From positions 1-64,000 of the forward strand of contig NZ_VMOA01000027.1 of NCBI RefSeq assembly GCF_020662345.1: a stretch of DNA of 64,000 bases, in the 5' to 3' direction. The position numbers and the translations under genes were made by a program. Origin of the DNA: Methylobacterium sp. W2. GTDB lineage: Bacteria; Pseudomonadota; Alphaproteobacteria; Rhizobiales; Beijerinckiaceae. The notes under the pieces are model-generated. The model saw only the letters and a list, made by a program, of their open reading frames with translations, searched no databases and was not told where the DNA came from. Positions 1 to 7,917 of the stretch are shown here, piece after piece; positions within the stretch are counted from its first letter, which is position 1; every line of letters begins with the position of its first letter.

Positions 1-118
1 CGTAGATCGTCGCCAGCGCCAGAAGACGCCGGCTTTGCCCGGCATCCCGGCTCGTCTTGGCCAGATGGCGCAGAGCGTCGGCGTTGAAGTCTTCGCGAAG
101 CGGCACGGCTGCGGACAT
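1..118 (-). CDS. IS630-family transposase, N-terminal part (runs off window)
   Basis: Reading leftward from an ATG at 116-118, the 39 visible codons begin MSAAVPLREDF and continue with LAKTSRDAGQSRRLLALA. This is the typical opening of IS630-family transposases, just before the helix-turn-helix. Only the N-terminus is inside the window, so intactness cannot be judged. No terminal inverted repeat was identified just upstream. The family call rests on recognition of the opening motif. Confidence 0.75.
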   Translation of the reverse strand, partial: MSAAVPLREDFNADALRHLAKTSRDAGQSRRLLALATIY

Positions 119-599
119 GGCAAACCTCCCCGGTTCACCGCATCGAATCAGATCCGCCGCCGATCCGAAACCCCATGAGTCACCATCAGCGCTCGCTGGT
201 ATAAGCCAAGCCCGCCACCCGATCCGGCTCCGCCAACGCCCGCCAAGCCAAAAATGGCTCCCACGCCACAGGCCCACCCGCAGCCGTAAGTGGTTTGGCT
301 GTCAGAAGCGCCAGGGGAGGAGAGGACATTCCGTGTCCCCGCAGTTCGGCTGATAGCTCGGTAGAACTGATCGCATAGGAGCGGCCCGCTCCAGGGGCCG
401 ACACGGCGACGGTCATCCGACACTGAATGTCCGCTACCGGGCGGTCAGCTGATGTCCGTTCATGGCGCACAGCGGCGATAACGAACGGCTTAGATGGGTG
501 GGAAGCGGAATAGCGGCTTACGTGCACGGCTGATGATTGACCGACCTTCAAATCGAGGCCGTGTCTGTTAATCGGCAATGCAGTCACCGGCATCGGCCG
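119..599. other. Intergenic stretch without a supported gene
   Basis: Open frames here read as low-complexity Arg/Pro/Ser-rich products on both strands, as expected of non-coding GC-rich DNA. The one recognisable item is a diverged sequence copy (424-492) that recurs at 15516-15584. The stretch lies between the IS630 end and the 3' end of blh. Confidence 0.6.
424..492. repeat. Diverged 69-bp repeat, copy A
   Basis: This segment matches 15516-15584 in the same orientation with about 12 differences over 69 positions by eye. Both copies contain the core ATGGCGCACAGC. Both lie in gene-free, transposon-rich spacers. It may be a remnant of an old element or of a duplicated intergenic region. Confidence 0.6.
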
Positions 600-1535
600 C
601 TAATGCTCGTACCAGCCTACAATCCGGTCGAGGAGTACATGCGGTACCGTCAGGGCCGACAGCATTCGCAGGGTGAGGCACAGGAGGGTGGCAGCGGGGT
701 CGTTCGCGTCGGCGGCGTAGAGCGGCCAGAGACCGGCGCCCAGAACAAGCGTAAGCCCGAAGACCGGCAGCGAGGCGCAGACAGCCTTGCGCATCGTGTC
801 GATGCCCGGCGCCCGGGTTGGGTCTTGCACCAGGGCGCGCATGTGCCGAGGGGCGTGAAGGCCGACGAAGTACAAGGTGAAGGCCGTCAGCGGCGGCAGC
901 AGCCGGAAGGCGAGCGCCAGGATGACCATCTCAATCAGTACAGCGCCCCGGTGTCGGCGCATCAGCACCCACGCGGCAGCGATCGCGAGCCAGAGCCAAG
1001 CGGCAGCGATCCACCAGCCGGGGAGATGCGCCATCGTTACCCGCGTGACGGCCGCGAACAGCGCGGCGGTCTCCTCGGGCCGCAGCAGTGCCGGCAGCGC
1101 GATCGGCAGCCCGCCGCGCACCAGGGCCTCGAACGGCCGGCCCGGACCGGCATCTTCCTCACCGAAATGCAGGACCGACAAGGCAAGGAAGCCCGCCAGG
1201 GTCACCAAGGGTGCGACCTGCCAGGCGAGCAGGACCAGGGCCGAGAGGCCGAGATAGGGAACGGCGAAGATTCCGAACCACGCCCGGCCGTAGCGCGGGC
1301 GCAGCAGGGGGGCCGCCACGGCACCATCGAGCGCGCCGTGTGGCACGCCGAGGACAATCACGATTGCCAGGGCCACAAGCCAGGACGCTTGGCGTGGCAA
1401 GGCGGCCGAGGTGACCAGGGCGAGCGCCACGAGGGCCCCCGCCAGGAGCAGGGGCCCGGCTCCCGCCGAACCCAGACGTCGGCGACTCGCACGAACGGGG
1501 GTCACAAGGACCGGAATGGTCGCACGAGCCGCCAT
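600..1535 (-). CDS. blh: Brp/Blh-family beta-carotene 15,15'-dioxygenase
   Basis: A 311-residue polytopic membrane protein. Blh cleaves beta-carotene into two retinal molecules, the chromophore of rhodopsin. The conserved iron-ligand histidine motifs are all visible: GVPHGALDG, SVLHFGEED, GLHAPRHM and VPHVLLDR, set between hydrophobic helices. The ATG start (1533-1535) is 5 bp after the stop of the rhodopsin gene on the same strand, so the two are almost certainly one operon with rhodopsin first. Length and motif order fit the family. The beta-carotene supply genes (crtEBIY) are not in the window and must be elsewhere. Confidence 0.92.
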   Translation of the reverse strand: MAARATIPVLVTPVRASRRRLGSAGAGPLLLAGALVALALVTSAALPRQASWLVALAIVIVLGVPHGALDGAVAAPLLRPRYGRAWFGIFAVPYLGLSALVLLAWQVAPLVTLAGFLALSVLHFGEEDAGPGRPFEALVRGGLPIALPALLRPEETAALFAAVTRVTMAHLPGWWIAAAWLWLAIAAAWVLMRRHRGAVLIEMVILALAFRLLPPLTAFTLYFVGLHAPRHMRALVQDPTRAPGIDTMRKAVCASLPVFGLTLVLGAGLWPLYAADANDPAATLLCLTLRMLSALTVPHVLLDRIVGWYEH

Positions 1536-1540
1536 CCGGG

Positions 1541-2293
1541 TCAGGCCGCCCGGCGCAGCGGCGTCGTGGTAGCACGCCCCTCGGCTAGATCACGGTCGAC
1601 CGCTCGTGTCGTTTCCCGCGTAGCCATGATCCCGTAAACGACCTTGGCGGTCAGGTCCGAGAGCGCGACGACCGCCAGGGCTACCGCCGGCGACAGGATC
1701 CCTAGGCCATCCTGGCCGACGAGAAGCACCACGGGGTAGATGCACCAGACCACCGTGAGGAACACGGCGTTGCGCCGGAAGGCGGACTGCACGTCGGCCC
1801 GCTCAGCGGCGTTCTCCTCGCGCAGCTGCACGAAAATTCCGTAGAATACGGCGAGGAACGCGCCGCAGGAGATCGCGAACCAAGTCCACTTGATCCAGGC
1901 AACCGTCGAGAGGCCGAAGGCCAGCGCGGTCACGATCATGATCAGGTCGGAACCGATCAGGCCCCAGACGATGGCCGGCCGGCGCATCCCCGAATGCATC
2001 GCGGTGCGTGAGAGGCCCAGGAGCAGCAGAGGCGTGGTGAAGGTCCAGTCGATGTAGCGGGCGAAATAGAACTGGCGGGCGGTGTCCGCCGCGTCGGGAC
2101 CGGCGGGCAGGACAAGGCTTCCCTGCCCCGTCGCCATTGCGAAGTAGGAGCAGGCCGCGATGATCGGCACGATCCCGTGGATGATGGTATCCGCCTCCTC
2201 GGCGTGTGTCCGTCGCTTGCCCATGAATAGGATCGCGGCGGCACCTGCCGCCATGCCGGCGAAGCCGAGCCAAAGCCAGAATTGAGGCGTCAT
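1541..2293 (-). CDS. Microbial rhodopsin (DTG-type, probable light-driven proton pump)
   Basis: A 250-residue seven-helix protein. Helix C reads RYIDWTFTTPLLLLG. The bacteriorhodopsin residues D85/T89/D96 correspond to D82/T86/G93, a DTG motif in which the cytoplasmic proton donor carboxylate is replaced by Gly. Helix F has WCIYP (W183-P187). Helix G has SDLTAK, with K217 as the retinal Schiff-base lysine and D213 as second counterion. Leu90, at the colour-tuning position, predicts green absorption. The ATG at 2291-2293 was chosen because translation upstream of it looks non-transmembrane. No strong ribosome site is visible. blh follows 5 bp downstream. A proton pump is inferred from the motif; a slow pump or sensor is possible. 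Confidence 0.93.
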   Translation of the reverse strand: MTPQFWLWLGFAGMAAGAAAILFMGKRRTHAEEADTIIHGIVPIIAACSYFAMATGQGSLVLPAGPDAADTARQFYFARYIDWTFTTPLLLLGLSRTAMHSGMRRPAIVWGLIGSDLIMIVTALAFGLSTVAWIKWTWFAISCGAFLAVFYGIFVQLREENAAERADVQSAFRRNAVFLTVVWCIYPVVLLVGQDGLGILSPAVALAVVALSDLTAKVVYGIMATRETTRAVDRDLAEGRATTTPLRRAA

Positions 2294-2717
2294 CGAAAAC
2301 TCATCGGTACAGGAGGATAAAAAGCATGCCCCGAACGTGGCCGCACTCCTGCACAAAGTTCACCGACTGCGATCGTTGCTTGGGATGCCCATCACAGTCA
2401 CGCGACCCCAGAACCTTCAGGTCGCGTTCGCTGCCGGCGCGACAGGGTCCGACTAGATACACCTGTGAAGCATGCTCAAAAGCGAGTTTGCTCGATACTC
2501 AGCGGTGTTCTGAATGTCGCTTCATAGGCGGGAAAGCAGATGGCTGGAACGGCGAGGATGGGTCGATATTTATCCGTCCGCCCTACGACGGGGGTGGTTG
2601 GGGAGCGGACCCTAGCCTATCTCTTCTGAAGCGGACGTTTGCCACCGGCTCCTCACCGGTCGAATGGACGACGGCCTCGGTAGGCTGATGATCTACGTAC
2701 CGGCGGGACGTTCGGGC
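2294..2717. other. Spacer upstream of the rhodopsin operon
   Basis: This 424-bp spacer should hold the rhodopsin-blh promoter, reading left. A + strand ATG at 2326 has a perfect-looking AGGAGG ribosome site 10 bases ahead and opens a 120-codon frame. Its product is Cys/Arg/Ser-rich and matches no family I know, so it is not called as a gene. No terminator is obvious. Confidence 0.4.
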
Positions 2718-3461
2718 TCATCCGGCTGATCGCTCCTGCAGGTGTAGGTAGGCCTTGTCAAACTCAGCAGCGCGGACAAGCTTATCCCAAGCTAGAATGA
2801 CCAGCGTGTTGCTACGGAGGGTAATGAGCCCGTTGCCCCGCATCTCTTGCAGAGTACGGTTAATGTGCACGCTCGACATGCCGGTGGCGTCCCCAAGGTC
2901 AGCCTGCGTCAGTGGCAGGGCACAGCGGTACTCACTGGCCAACCCCACAGCCTCCTGCTTGAGGTACAACTCGCAGAAGAGGTGGGCGAGATGCTCGTAG
3001 GCCGAGCGCTGGCCCATACACGCCATCCATTCACGGAAGATTCCTGCATCCACCAGCGTGTCGCGCCAGAGCACGGCGGCGAGGCGTGGGAAGCGGTAGG
3101 TGAGATCCTGCATCGCCTCGTGGGGGATGAAGGCCACGGTTGCAGCTGTCATCGTGGCGAGGCTGTGATCCATCCGTGGGATGTGCAGACTTTGAAGATC
3201 CGGGATGTCACCGCCGATATGGAACGAGAAGATTTGGCGCTTACCCTCGCCCATGATCTTGTAGCGGCAGGCCCAGCCTTCGAGAATGAGGCAGCACTGC
3301 GTGGCCGTTTCGCCATTGCGGACAATGTCGCGATCCGCTCTGATAGCTTGAGCCTTGACGGGCAAGGTCTCGACGGCTTGGCGCTCCTCCTCCGTGAGGG
3401 GGGAGATGCTCTCCAGCTTGGTGACCATCGGTTGTAGGAAATGGGAAGACTTCGAGACCAC
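2718..3461 (-). CDS. Crp/Fnr-family transcriptional regulator
   Basis: A 247-residue protein from a GTG start; an in-frame ATG at 3426-3428 is an alternative. Residues ~25-145 form the cyclic-nucleotide-binding-like beta-roll. The C-terminal winged helix contains LPLTQADLGDATGMSSVHIN as its helix-turn-helix. There is no Cys cluster for an Fnr-type iron-sulfur centre, so it belongs to the general Crp/Fnr class with unknown ligand. It points toward the rhodopsin operon, with 424 bp between them. Control of the rhodopsin genes is possible but unproven. Confidence 0.85.
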   Translation of the reverse strand: MVSKSSHFLQPMVTKLESISPLTEEERQAVETLPVKAQAIRADRDIVRNGETATQCCLILEGWACRYKIMGEGKRQIFSFHIGGDIPDLQSLHIPRMDHSLATMTAATVAFIPHEAMQDLTYRFPRLAAVLWRDTLVDAGIFREWMACMGQRSAYEHLAHLFCELYLKQEAVGLASEYRCALPLTQADLGDATGMSSVHINRTLQEMRGNGLITLRSNTLVILAWDKLVRAAEFDKAYLHLQERSAG

Positions 3462-3915
3462 GTGGCTTCGCCTTACATTGCAGGCGGAAGCGCGCGACTC
3501 TCCCAGGCATCAGCACCTGTATCGGAACGGCTGACGATTTTTTCAATATAAAGCAATAACTGGCCGCAGGTACCATCATACATTAGTAATTCTAACGGGG
3601 CGACGTGGAGCGGCGAAAAAAGGCGAATGGCTGCTCAGCTAAAAATTTTCGTCTAAACGCAGACTGGCAATAATATACCCCGATCCAGTCTTGAAACTCT
3701 GCCTCACCGAAAGCCTGCAAGCAAACCTTCCGAGTGTCGGCAAGGGGTCGTGAGCAGGCTCACTGATGATATCCGCTTCCATGGATCAGTGCCCCCAAAG
3801 TGGACTGACGGCGATCCACCCATTTTAGCCGTATACCGGACGGGCGGATCTCGACCCCAGTCGGACGTAGCTCAGAAATTTCGGGCTTCCTGAAACCAGT
3901 CGTTCCTGAGCACCG
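3462..3915. other. Spacer with an AT-richer part, no gene seen
   Basis: The part from about 3530 to 3680 is noticeably richer in A and T than its neighbours. It lies directly upstream of the Crp/Fnr gene on its strand, so it probably contains that promoter. No coding frame with family resemblance and no clear hairpin were found in the rest. Confidence 0.4.
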
Positions 3916-4809
3916 CTAAGCCGGTTCTGATTGGAGTGCCTGTACGATGCGGCGGCTGTCCTTTGATGGTGGCAGTCCGAAGAAGCGGGCATATTCTCGG
4001 CTGAACTGCGTGGCGCTTTCGTAGCCGACACCGAATGCAACCGAGGTCGTGTTGCCTTCCCCGGCGATCAGCAGCGACCGGGCGTGCAACAGCCTAATCC
4101 GCTTCTGATATTGCAATGGGCTGAGTGCGGTCACCGCCTTGAAGTGGCGGTGGAAGGCGGAGATACTGAGGGCCGCCATTGATGCCAGCGCCTCGACGCG
4201 TAGCGGGGTCGTGAAGTTCTCCCTGATCCAACGGATCGTCACGCCGATGCGCGACAGGGCAGCGCCGGGGGCGGCGATGTCGCGCAGCATCCAGCCGAGC
4301 GGTCCCTGCAAGACGCGGTAGAGGATCTCGCGTTCATAGGCGGGTGCAAGCGCAGGAACATCGTTGGGCCGGTCCATCAGGCGGAGCATTCGGACCCAGG
4401 CATCTAGCAACTCTTCGGTGACGGGCGCGACGGAGAAACCAGAGCTGTACAAGCCGCCGCCGGTCGGTTTCGGCAGGTCGGCAAGCAGGTTCGCGACGAT
4501 CGCGGATTCTAGCGTCAGGCTGACCGCAAGGTATGGGGCACCTTCGTCGGACGGATGGACGGCGCCGACGGCGGGCAGGTCGACGGACATCACGAAATAG
4601 GTTGCTTGATCGTAGCGAAAGGTGCGCTCGCCGACCGTCATAGTCTTCGAGCCCGTCAGGATTAGGTTGATCATCGGGCTGTAGACGGCGGCGAGCCTGT
4701 GTTCGGGAATCTCGCCCTGAACCATCGCAACGCGTGGAATGCCGGTCATCGTCGGTCGGTTCTGGGCTCTGGCAGCGAGGCGTCGCAGCTCACTGAGGTT
4801 GATGCTCAT
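3916..4809 (-). CDS. AraC-family regulator with AraC_N-type sensor domain
   Basis: About 297 residues from the ATG at 4807-4809; a TTG at 4851 would add 14 residues. The N-terminal half (GIPRVAMVQGE, INLILTGSKTM, FRYDQATYFV) is the AraC_N cupin-like domain. The C-terminal half carries the paired helix-turn-helices with SISAFHRHFKAVT and GVGYESATQFSREYARFFG. It is divergently transcribed from the NAD(P)-binding reductase at 4985 across a 175-bp spacer, the classic arrangement for local control. It is a clear paralogue of the regulator at 6019-6921. Confidence 0.88.
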   Translation of the reverse strand: MSINLSELRRLAARAQNRPTMTGIPRVAMVQGEIPEHRLAAVYSPMINLILTGSKTMTVGERTFRYDQATYFVMSVDLPAVGAVHPSDEGAPYLAVSLTLESAIVANLLADLPKPTGGGLYSSGFSVAPVTEELLDAWVRMLRLMDRPNDVPALAPAYEREILYRVLQGPLGWMLRDIAAPGAALSRIGVTIRWIRENFTTPLRVEALASMAALSISAFHRHFKAVTALSPLQYQKRIRLLHARSLLIAGEGNTTSVAFGVGYESATQFSREYARFFGLPPSKDSRRIVQALQSEPA

Positions 4810-4984
4810 GCCTCGTGTTAACCCGGGCGCGCACTCGGTCAAAGCTGGCAAGCAGGATCAGGCAGGTTTCGGAGAGGATCGTGGGCGCAGGCGGTCGGGC
4901 GCGGGCTTATCTACGGGACAGGCAGCAGGTGCTGAAGCCCGACGGATACAGTGTCGGGTGGCCTTTTGAACCGGAGCTACGAGC

Positions 4985-5974
4985 GTGAAGAAGTTGATGA
5001 TCTACGGTGCCGCTGGCTACACGGGGCGGATGGCGGCTGCCAATGCGAAGAAGGCAGGCCTCGCGATCGTCGTAGCAGGCCGAGAGCAGGACAAGGCAAA
5101 GTTTGTCGCCTTGGCGGCCGAGCTCGGCGTCGAATATCGGCTGTTTGCGGTGCATGATATCTCTGCTGCACACGCCGCGCTCCACGACGTTGGCGTGCTG
5201 CTGAACACCGCCGGGCCGTTCATGCGCACCGCCGAACCACTTATGCAGGCCTGCATCGCCGCGAGGGTCCACTATCTCGACATTGCGGCCGAGCTGGACA
5301 GCTACCAGCTGGCTGAGAAGCTCGACCAGGCCGCGACCGCCGCAGACGTGATGCTGCTGCCGGGCAGTGGTGGCAGTGTCGCAATGCTGGGATCGCTTGC
5401 CGCCCATGCCGTGAAACGCGTCGCGAAGCCGCGCAGCCTGAGCATCGCGATGCACGTCGCGGGCGGGTTCTCGCGCGGGTCGGCAGTCTCCGCCAGCGAG
5501 AACGTCACCGCCAAGCTCCTACACCGTGTCGATGGCGCGCTGGTCGACCACGAAGCCGGGGCGGTTCGCGATTTCGACTTCGGCGACGGACCGGTTTCGT
5601 CGTTCGGTGTCACCCTCCCGGACCTCATCACGATTTGGCGCGCGACCAGAATCCCGAACATCGATACCTTCGTCTATCTGACCGACACCGTCTTCCCGGA
5701 AGGCGACCTTGCCGCGATGCCCGATGGGCCGACGCCCGCCCAGCTTGAAGCCAGTCCCTACCATGCGGCGGTCGAAGTCACCGGCGAGGACGGCGCGATC
5801 GTTCGTTCGATCCTCAACACGGTCAACGGCTATACATTCACGGCGATCGCAGCAGCGGAGGCAGCTCGGCGCGTGCTGAACGGCGAGGCCCGTCCCGGCT
5901 TCCAGACACCCGCCGGCCTGTTCGGCGACGGTTTTGCGGAGACGATAGCCGACACGACGATCGTGGATCTATAA
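4985..5974 (+). CDS. Saccharopine-dehydrogenase-like NAD(P)-binding reductase
   Basis: 329 residues from a GTG start. The N-terminal Rossmann fold has IYGAAGYTGRMAAANA, the GxxGxxG dinucleotide-binding loop of saccharopine reductase and trans-acting enoyl reductase relatives. A second recognisable segment is LLNTAGPFMRTAEPLMQAC, which places a small acceptor next to the cofactor. The substrate cannot be deduced. It is divergent from an AraC regulator and 44 bp from the end of a second, convergent AraC gene. The context suggests inducible detoxification or modification of a carbonyl compound. Confidence 0.78.
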   Translation: MKKLMIYGAAGYTGRMAAANAKKAGLAIVVAGREQDKAKFVALAAELGVEYRLFAVHDISAAHAALHDVGVLLNTAGPFMRTAEPLMQACIAARVHYLDIAAELDSYQLAEKLDQAATAADVMLLPGSGGSVAMLGSLAAHAVKRVAKPRSLSIAMHVAGGFSRGSAVSASENVTAKLLHRVDGALVDHEAGAVRDFDFGDGPVSSFGVTLPDLITIWRATRIPNIDTFVYLTDTVFPEGDLAAMPDGPTPAQLEASPYHAAVEVTGEDGAIVRSILNTVNGYTFTAIAAAEAARRVLNGEARPGFQTPAGLFGDGFAETIADTTIVDL

Positions 5975-6018
5975 CCGATCGCTGAGCGCCAGCCGGGGGC
6001 ATTATGCCCCTCTGGCGC

Positions 6019-6921
6019 TTAGCCGACAGCCTGCTGGACCGGGACATAGTCGTTAGCGGTTGCCGCGACCCTGAACCGTGCAGCGTCCCGGCCGGGCGGC
6101 ATGCCAAACAGCCGCGTATATTCGCGGCTGAACTGCGAAGCGCTTTCATAGCCGACCATATGGGCAATCGACCCGACATTATGGGTCTCGAACAGCAACA
6201 GGCGCCGTGCCTTGAGCAGTCGAAGCTGCTTTTGGTACTGGATCGGGGCCATCGACGTCACCGACTTGAAGTGCCGGTAAAACGCCGCGACGCTCATGCC
6301 GGTCATCGCCGCCAGCGGCTCGCTCCGGATCGCTTCCGCATAATGGTCGCGGAGCCAGGTGATCGCCGGCCTGACCTGCGCCAGCTTGCTATCGGCGCAG
6401 GCGACCTCGCGCAGCTTGTCGCCCTGAGGGCCGATCAGGACGCGAAACAGGATCTCGCGCTCGATCGTCGCGGCGAGCATTCGAGCTTCGGCCGGGCGAT
6501 TGATCAACCGCATCATGCGTAGCCAGGCGTCGATCAGCTCCGGCGTCGCGGCGGACACGGCAAAGCCGGTCGGACTCGGCGTGCCGGTCTCGTGCATCTC
6601 GGCGATCAAATTGGCGATAATCGTCGGATCAAGCGCCAGGCTGACGGCGAGGTATGGCTGGTCGTCGCCGTCCGACTGGACCCCTCCCGTCGCGGGCACA
6701 TGAACCGGGACGACGAAATAGGTCGCCTCGTCGAAGCGCAGGTTCCGGTCGCCGATCGACAGGCTTTTCGAGCCCTGCAGGACGAAATGCAGCATCGGCT
6801 CGTAGACCTGGTCCGCACAGCCCTCGGATCGCACCATCGCCACCCGAGGCAGGCCGGTCGGCGTCCACCGGCTTCCAGCGCGCATCACGATGCCGCGCAA
6901 CTCGTCCATCTGGCTTTTCAT
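6019..6921 (-). CDS. AraC-family regulator, paralogue of the 3916-4809 gene
   Basis: About 300 residues from ATG 6919-6921; a TTG at 6957 would add 12. The same architecture is seen: AraC_N domain (GLPRVAMVRSE, FVLQGSKSLSIG, RFDEATYFV) followed by two helix-turn-helices (SVAAFYRHFKSVT, MVGYESASQFSREYTRLFG). It is divergent from the SDR gene at 7090 and convergent with the reductase at 4985-5974. Two such paralogues, each divergent from an oxidoreductase, suggest duplication of a regulator-target unit. Confidence 0.88.
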   Translation of the reverse strand: MKSQMDELRGIVMRAGSRWTPTGLPRVAMVRSEGCADQVYEPMLHFVLQGSKSLSIGDRNLRFDEATYFVVPVHVPATGGVQSDGDDQPYLAVSLALDPTIIANLIAEMHETGTPSPTGFAVSAATPELIDAWLRMMRLINRPAEARMLAATIEREILFRVLIGPQGDKLREVACADSKLAQVRPAITWLRDHYAEAIRSEPLAAMTGMSVAAFYRHFKSVTSMAPIQYQKQLRLLKARRLLLFETHNVGSIAHMVGYESASQFSREYTRLFGMPPGRDAARFRVAATANDYVPVQQAVG

Positions 6922-7089
6922 AACTCGCCAATTGGCACCGTTAGACAGCTGAAACAAGCAAGGGTGAGAAGATTAGGCATAAGATCGAGAAGGGGAGGCA
7001 TGGGTCCCACCCCAGCCGCTGCCATATCGTGACGACGAGCAGGCCACCTTGTCTCTCGCATCAGGTCGCTGATTGAAAAGGATTATCCA

Positions 7090-7836
7090 ATGCGTTTGAA
7101 CGGAAAAGTTGCGATCGTGACCGGCGCCTCAAGCGGCATCGGTGCCGGCATCGCCAAGGCCTTTGGCGCAGAGGGCGCCACCGTGATCGTGAATTATGCA
7201 ACGAGCAAGGAGGGCGCCGATGCGGTCGTCACTTCGATCGCAACAGCCGGTGGCAAGGCTGTCGCGGTGCAGGCGGATATGTCAAAATCGGCCGACGTGG
7301 TGCGCCTGTTCAACACGGTCGTTGCCGATCACGGCAAGCTCGACGTGCTCGTCAACAATGCCGGCGTCGCAGTCTTCGAGATGGTCTCCGACCTCACCGA
7401 GGAGGCGTTCCACAAGCAGTTCAACGTCAACGTGCTCGGCTATTTCCTAGGCGTTCGCGAGGCGACGAAGCATTTCGGCGAAGCCGGCGGCAGCATCGTC
7501 AACATCAGCTCGATCCTCAGCACCCACCCGTCGGCCGGCGGCAGCGTCTATTCCGCCACCAAGGGCGCGGTCGATAACCTGACCTATGGCCTGGCGCGCG
7601 AACTCGGGCCGCGCAAGATCCGGGTGAACGCGATCATGCCGGGCTACACGAACACGCCAGCGACGGACGGCAAGTTCGCCGGCGAACTGCGCGAGCGACT
7701 GCTCGCCGAGACGCCACTCGGCCGCGTCGGCGAACCCGAGGATATCGCCCCAGTCGCGGTCTTCCTCGCCTCCGACGACTCATATTGGGTCAGCGGCGAA
7801 TCCATCCGCGTCACCGGCGGCGCACGCGGCCTCTAG
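7090..7836 (+). CDS. SDR-family oxidoreductase (FabG-like)
   Basis: 248 residues, classical short-chain dehydrogenase. The cofactor loop TGASSGIGAGIA is at residues ~11-22, then NNAGVA, the catalytic Ser region NISSILS and YSATKGA supplying Tyr and Lys of YxxxK. The C-terminal end SGESIRVTGGARGL is typical. It is divergent from the AraC gene and followed after ~80 bp by an MFS exporter on the same strand. Substrate unknown; NADP(H) use is likely but not proven by the visible residues. Confidence 0.88.
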   Translation: MRLNGKVAIVTGASSGIGAGIAKAFGAEGATVIVNYATSKEGADAVVTSIATAGGKAVAVQADMSKSADVVRLFNTVVADHGKLDVLVNNAGVAVFEMVSDLTEEAFHKQFNVNVLGYFLGVREATKHFGEAGGSIVNISSILSTHPSAGGSVYSATKGAVDNLTYGLARELGPRKIRVNAIMPGYTNTPATDGKFAGELRERLLAETPLGRVGEPEDIAPVAVFLASDDSYWVSGESIRVTGGARGL

Positions 7837-7882
7837 TCCAGGGCCGGGGGCCTAGTGCCCCCGGGTTTGAACAGCCTCGACC

Positions 7883-7915
7883 TTGGAAATACAACTTCGA
7901 TCATTGGAAATACAA
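7883..7915 (+). promoter_or_regulatory. Tandem 12-bp direct repeats ahead of the MFS gene
   Basis: TTGGAAATACAA occurs at 7883-7894 and again at 7904-7915. The spacing of exactly 21 bp equals two helical turns, so both copies face the same side of the DNA. The second copy ends 2 bp before the chosen MFS start codon. Direct repeats at two-turn spacing are the normal layout of AraC-type operators, and two AraC genes lie close by. Function is inferred from layout only. Confidence 0.5.
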
Positions 7916-7917
7916 TT

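Noticed and set aside
537..1637. 366-codon + strand frame opposite blh
   Set aside because: It is antisense to the clearly recognisable blh gene and reads as Arg/Gly/Gln low complexity.
2326..2688. 120-codon + strand frame with a perfect AGGAGG site, divergent from rhodopsin
   Set aside because: The product is Arg/Ser/Cys-rich with no family pattern and the codon use looks like non-coding DNA. The ribosome-site match may be chance.
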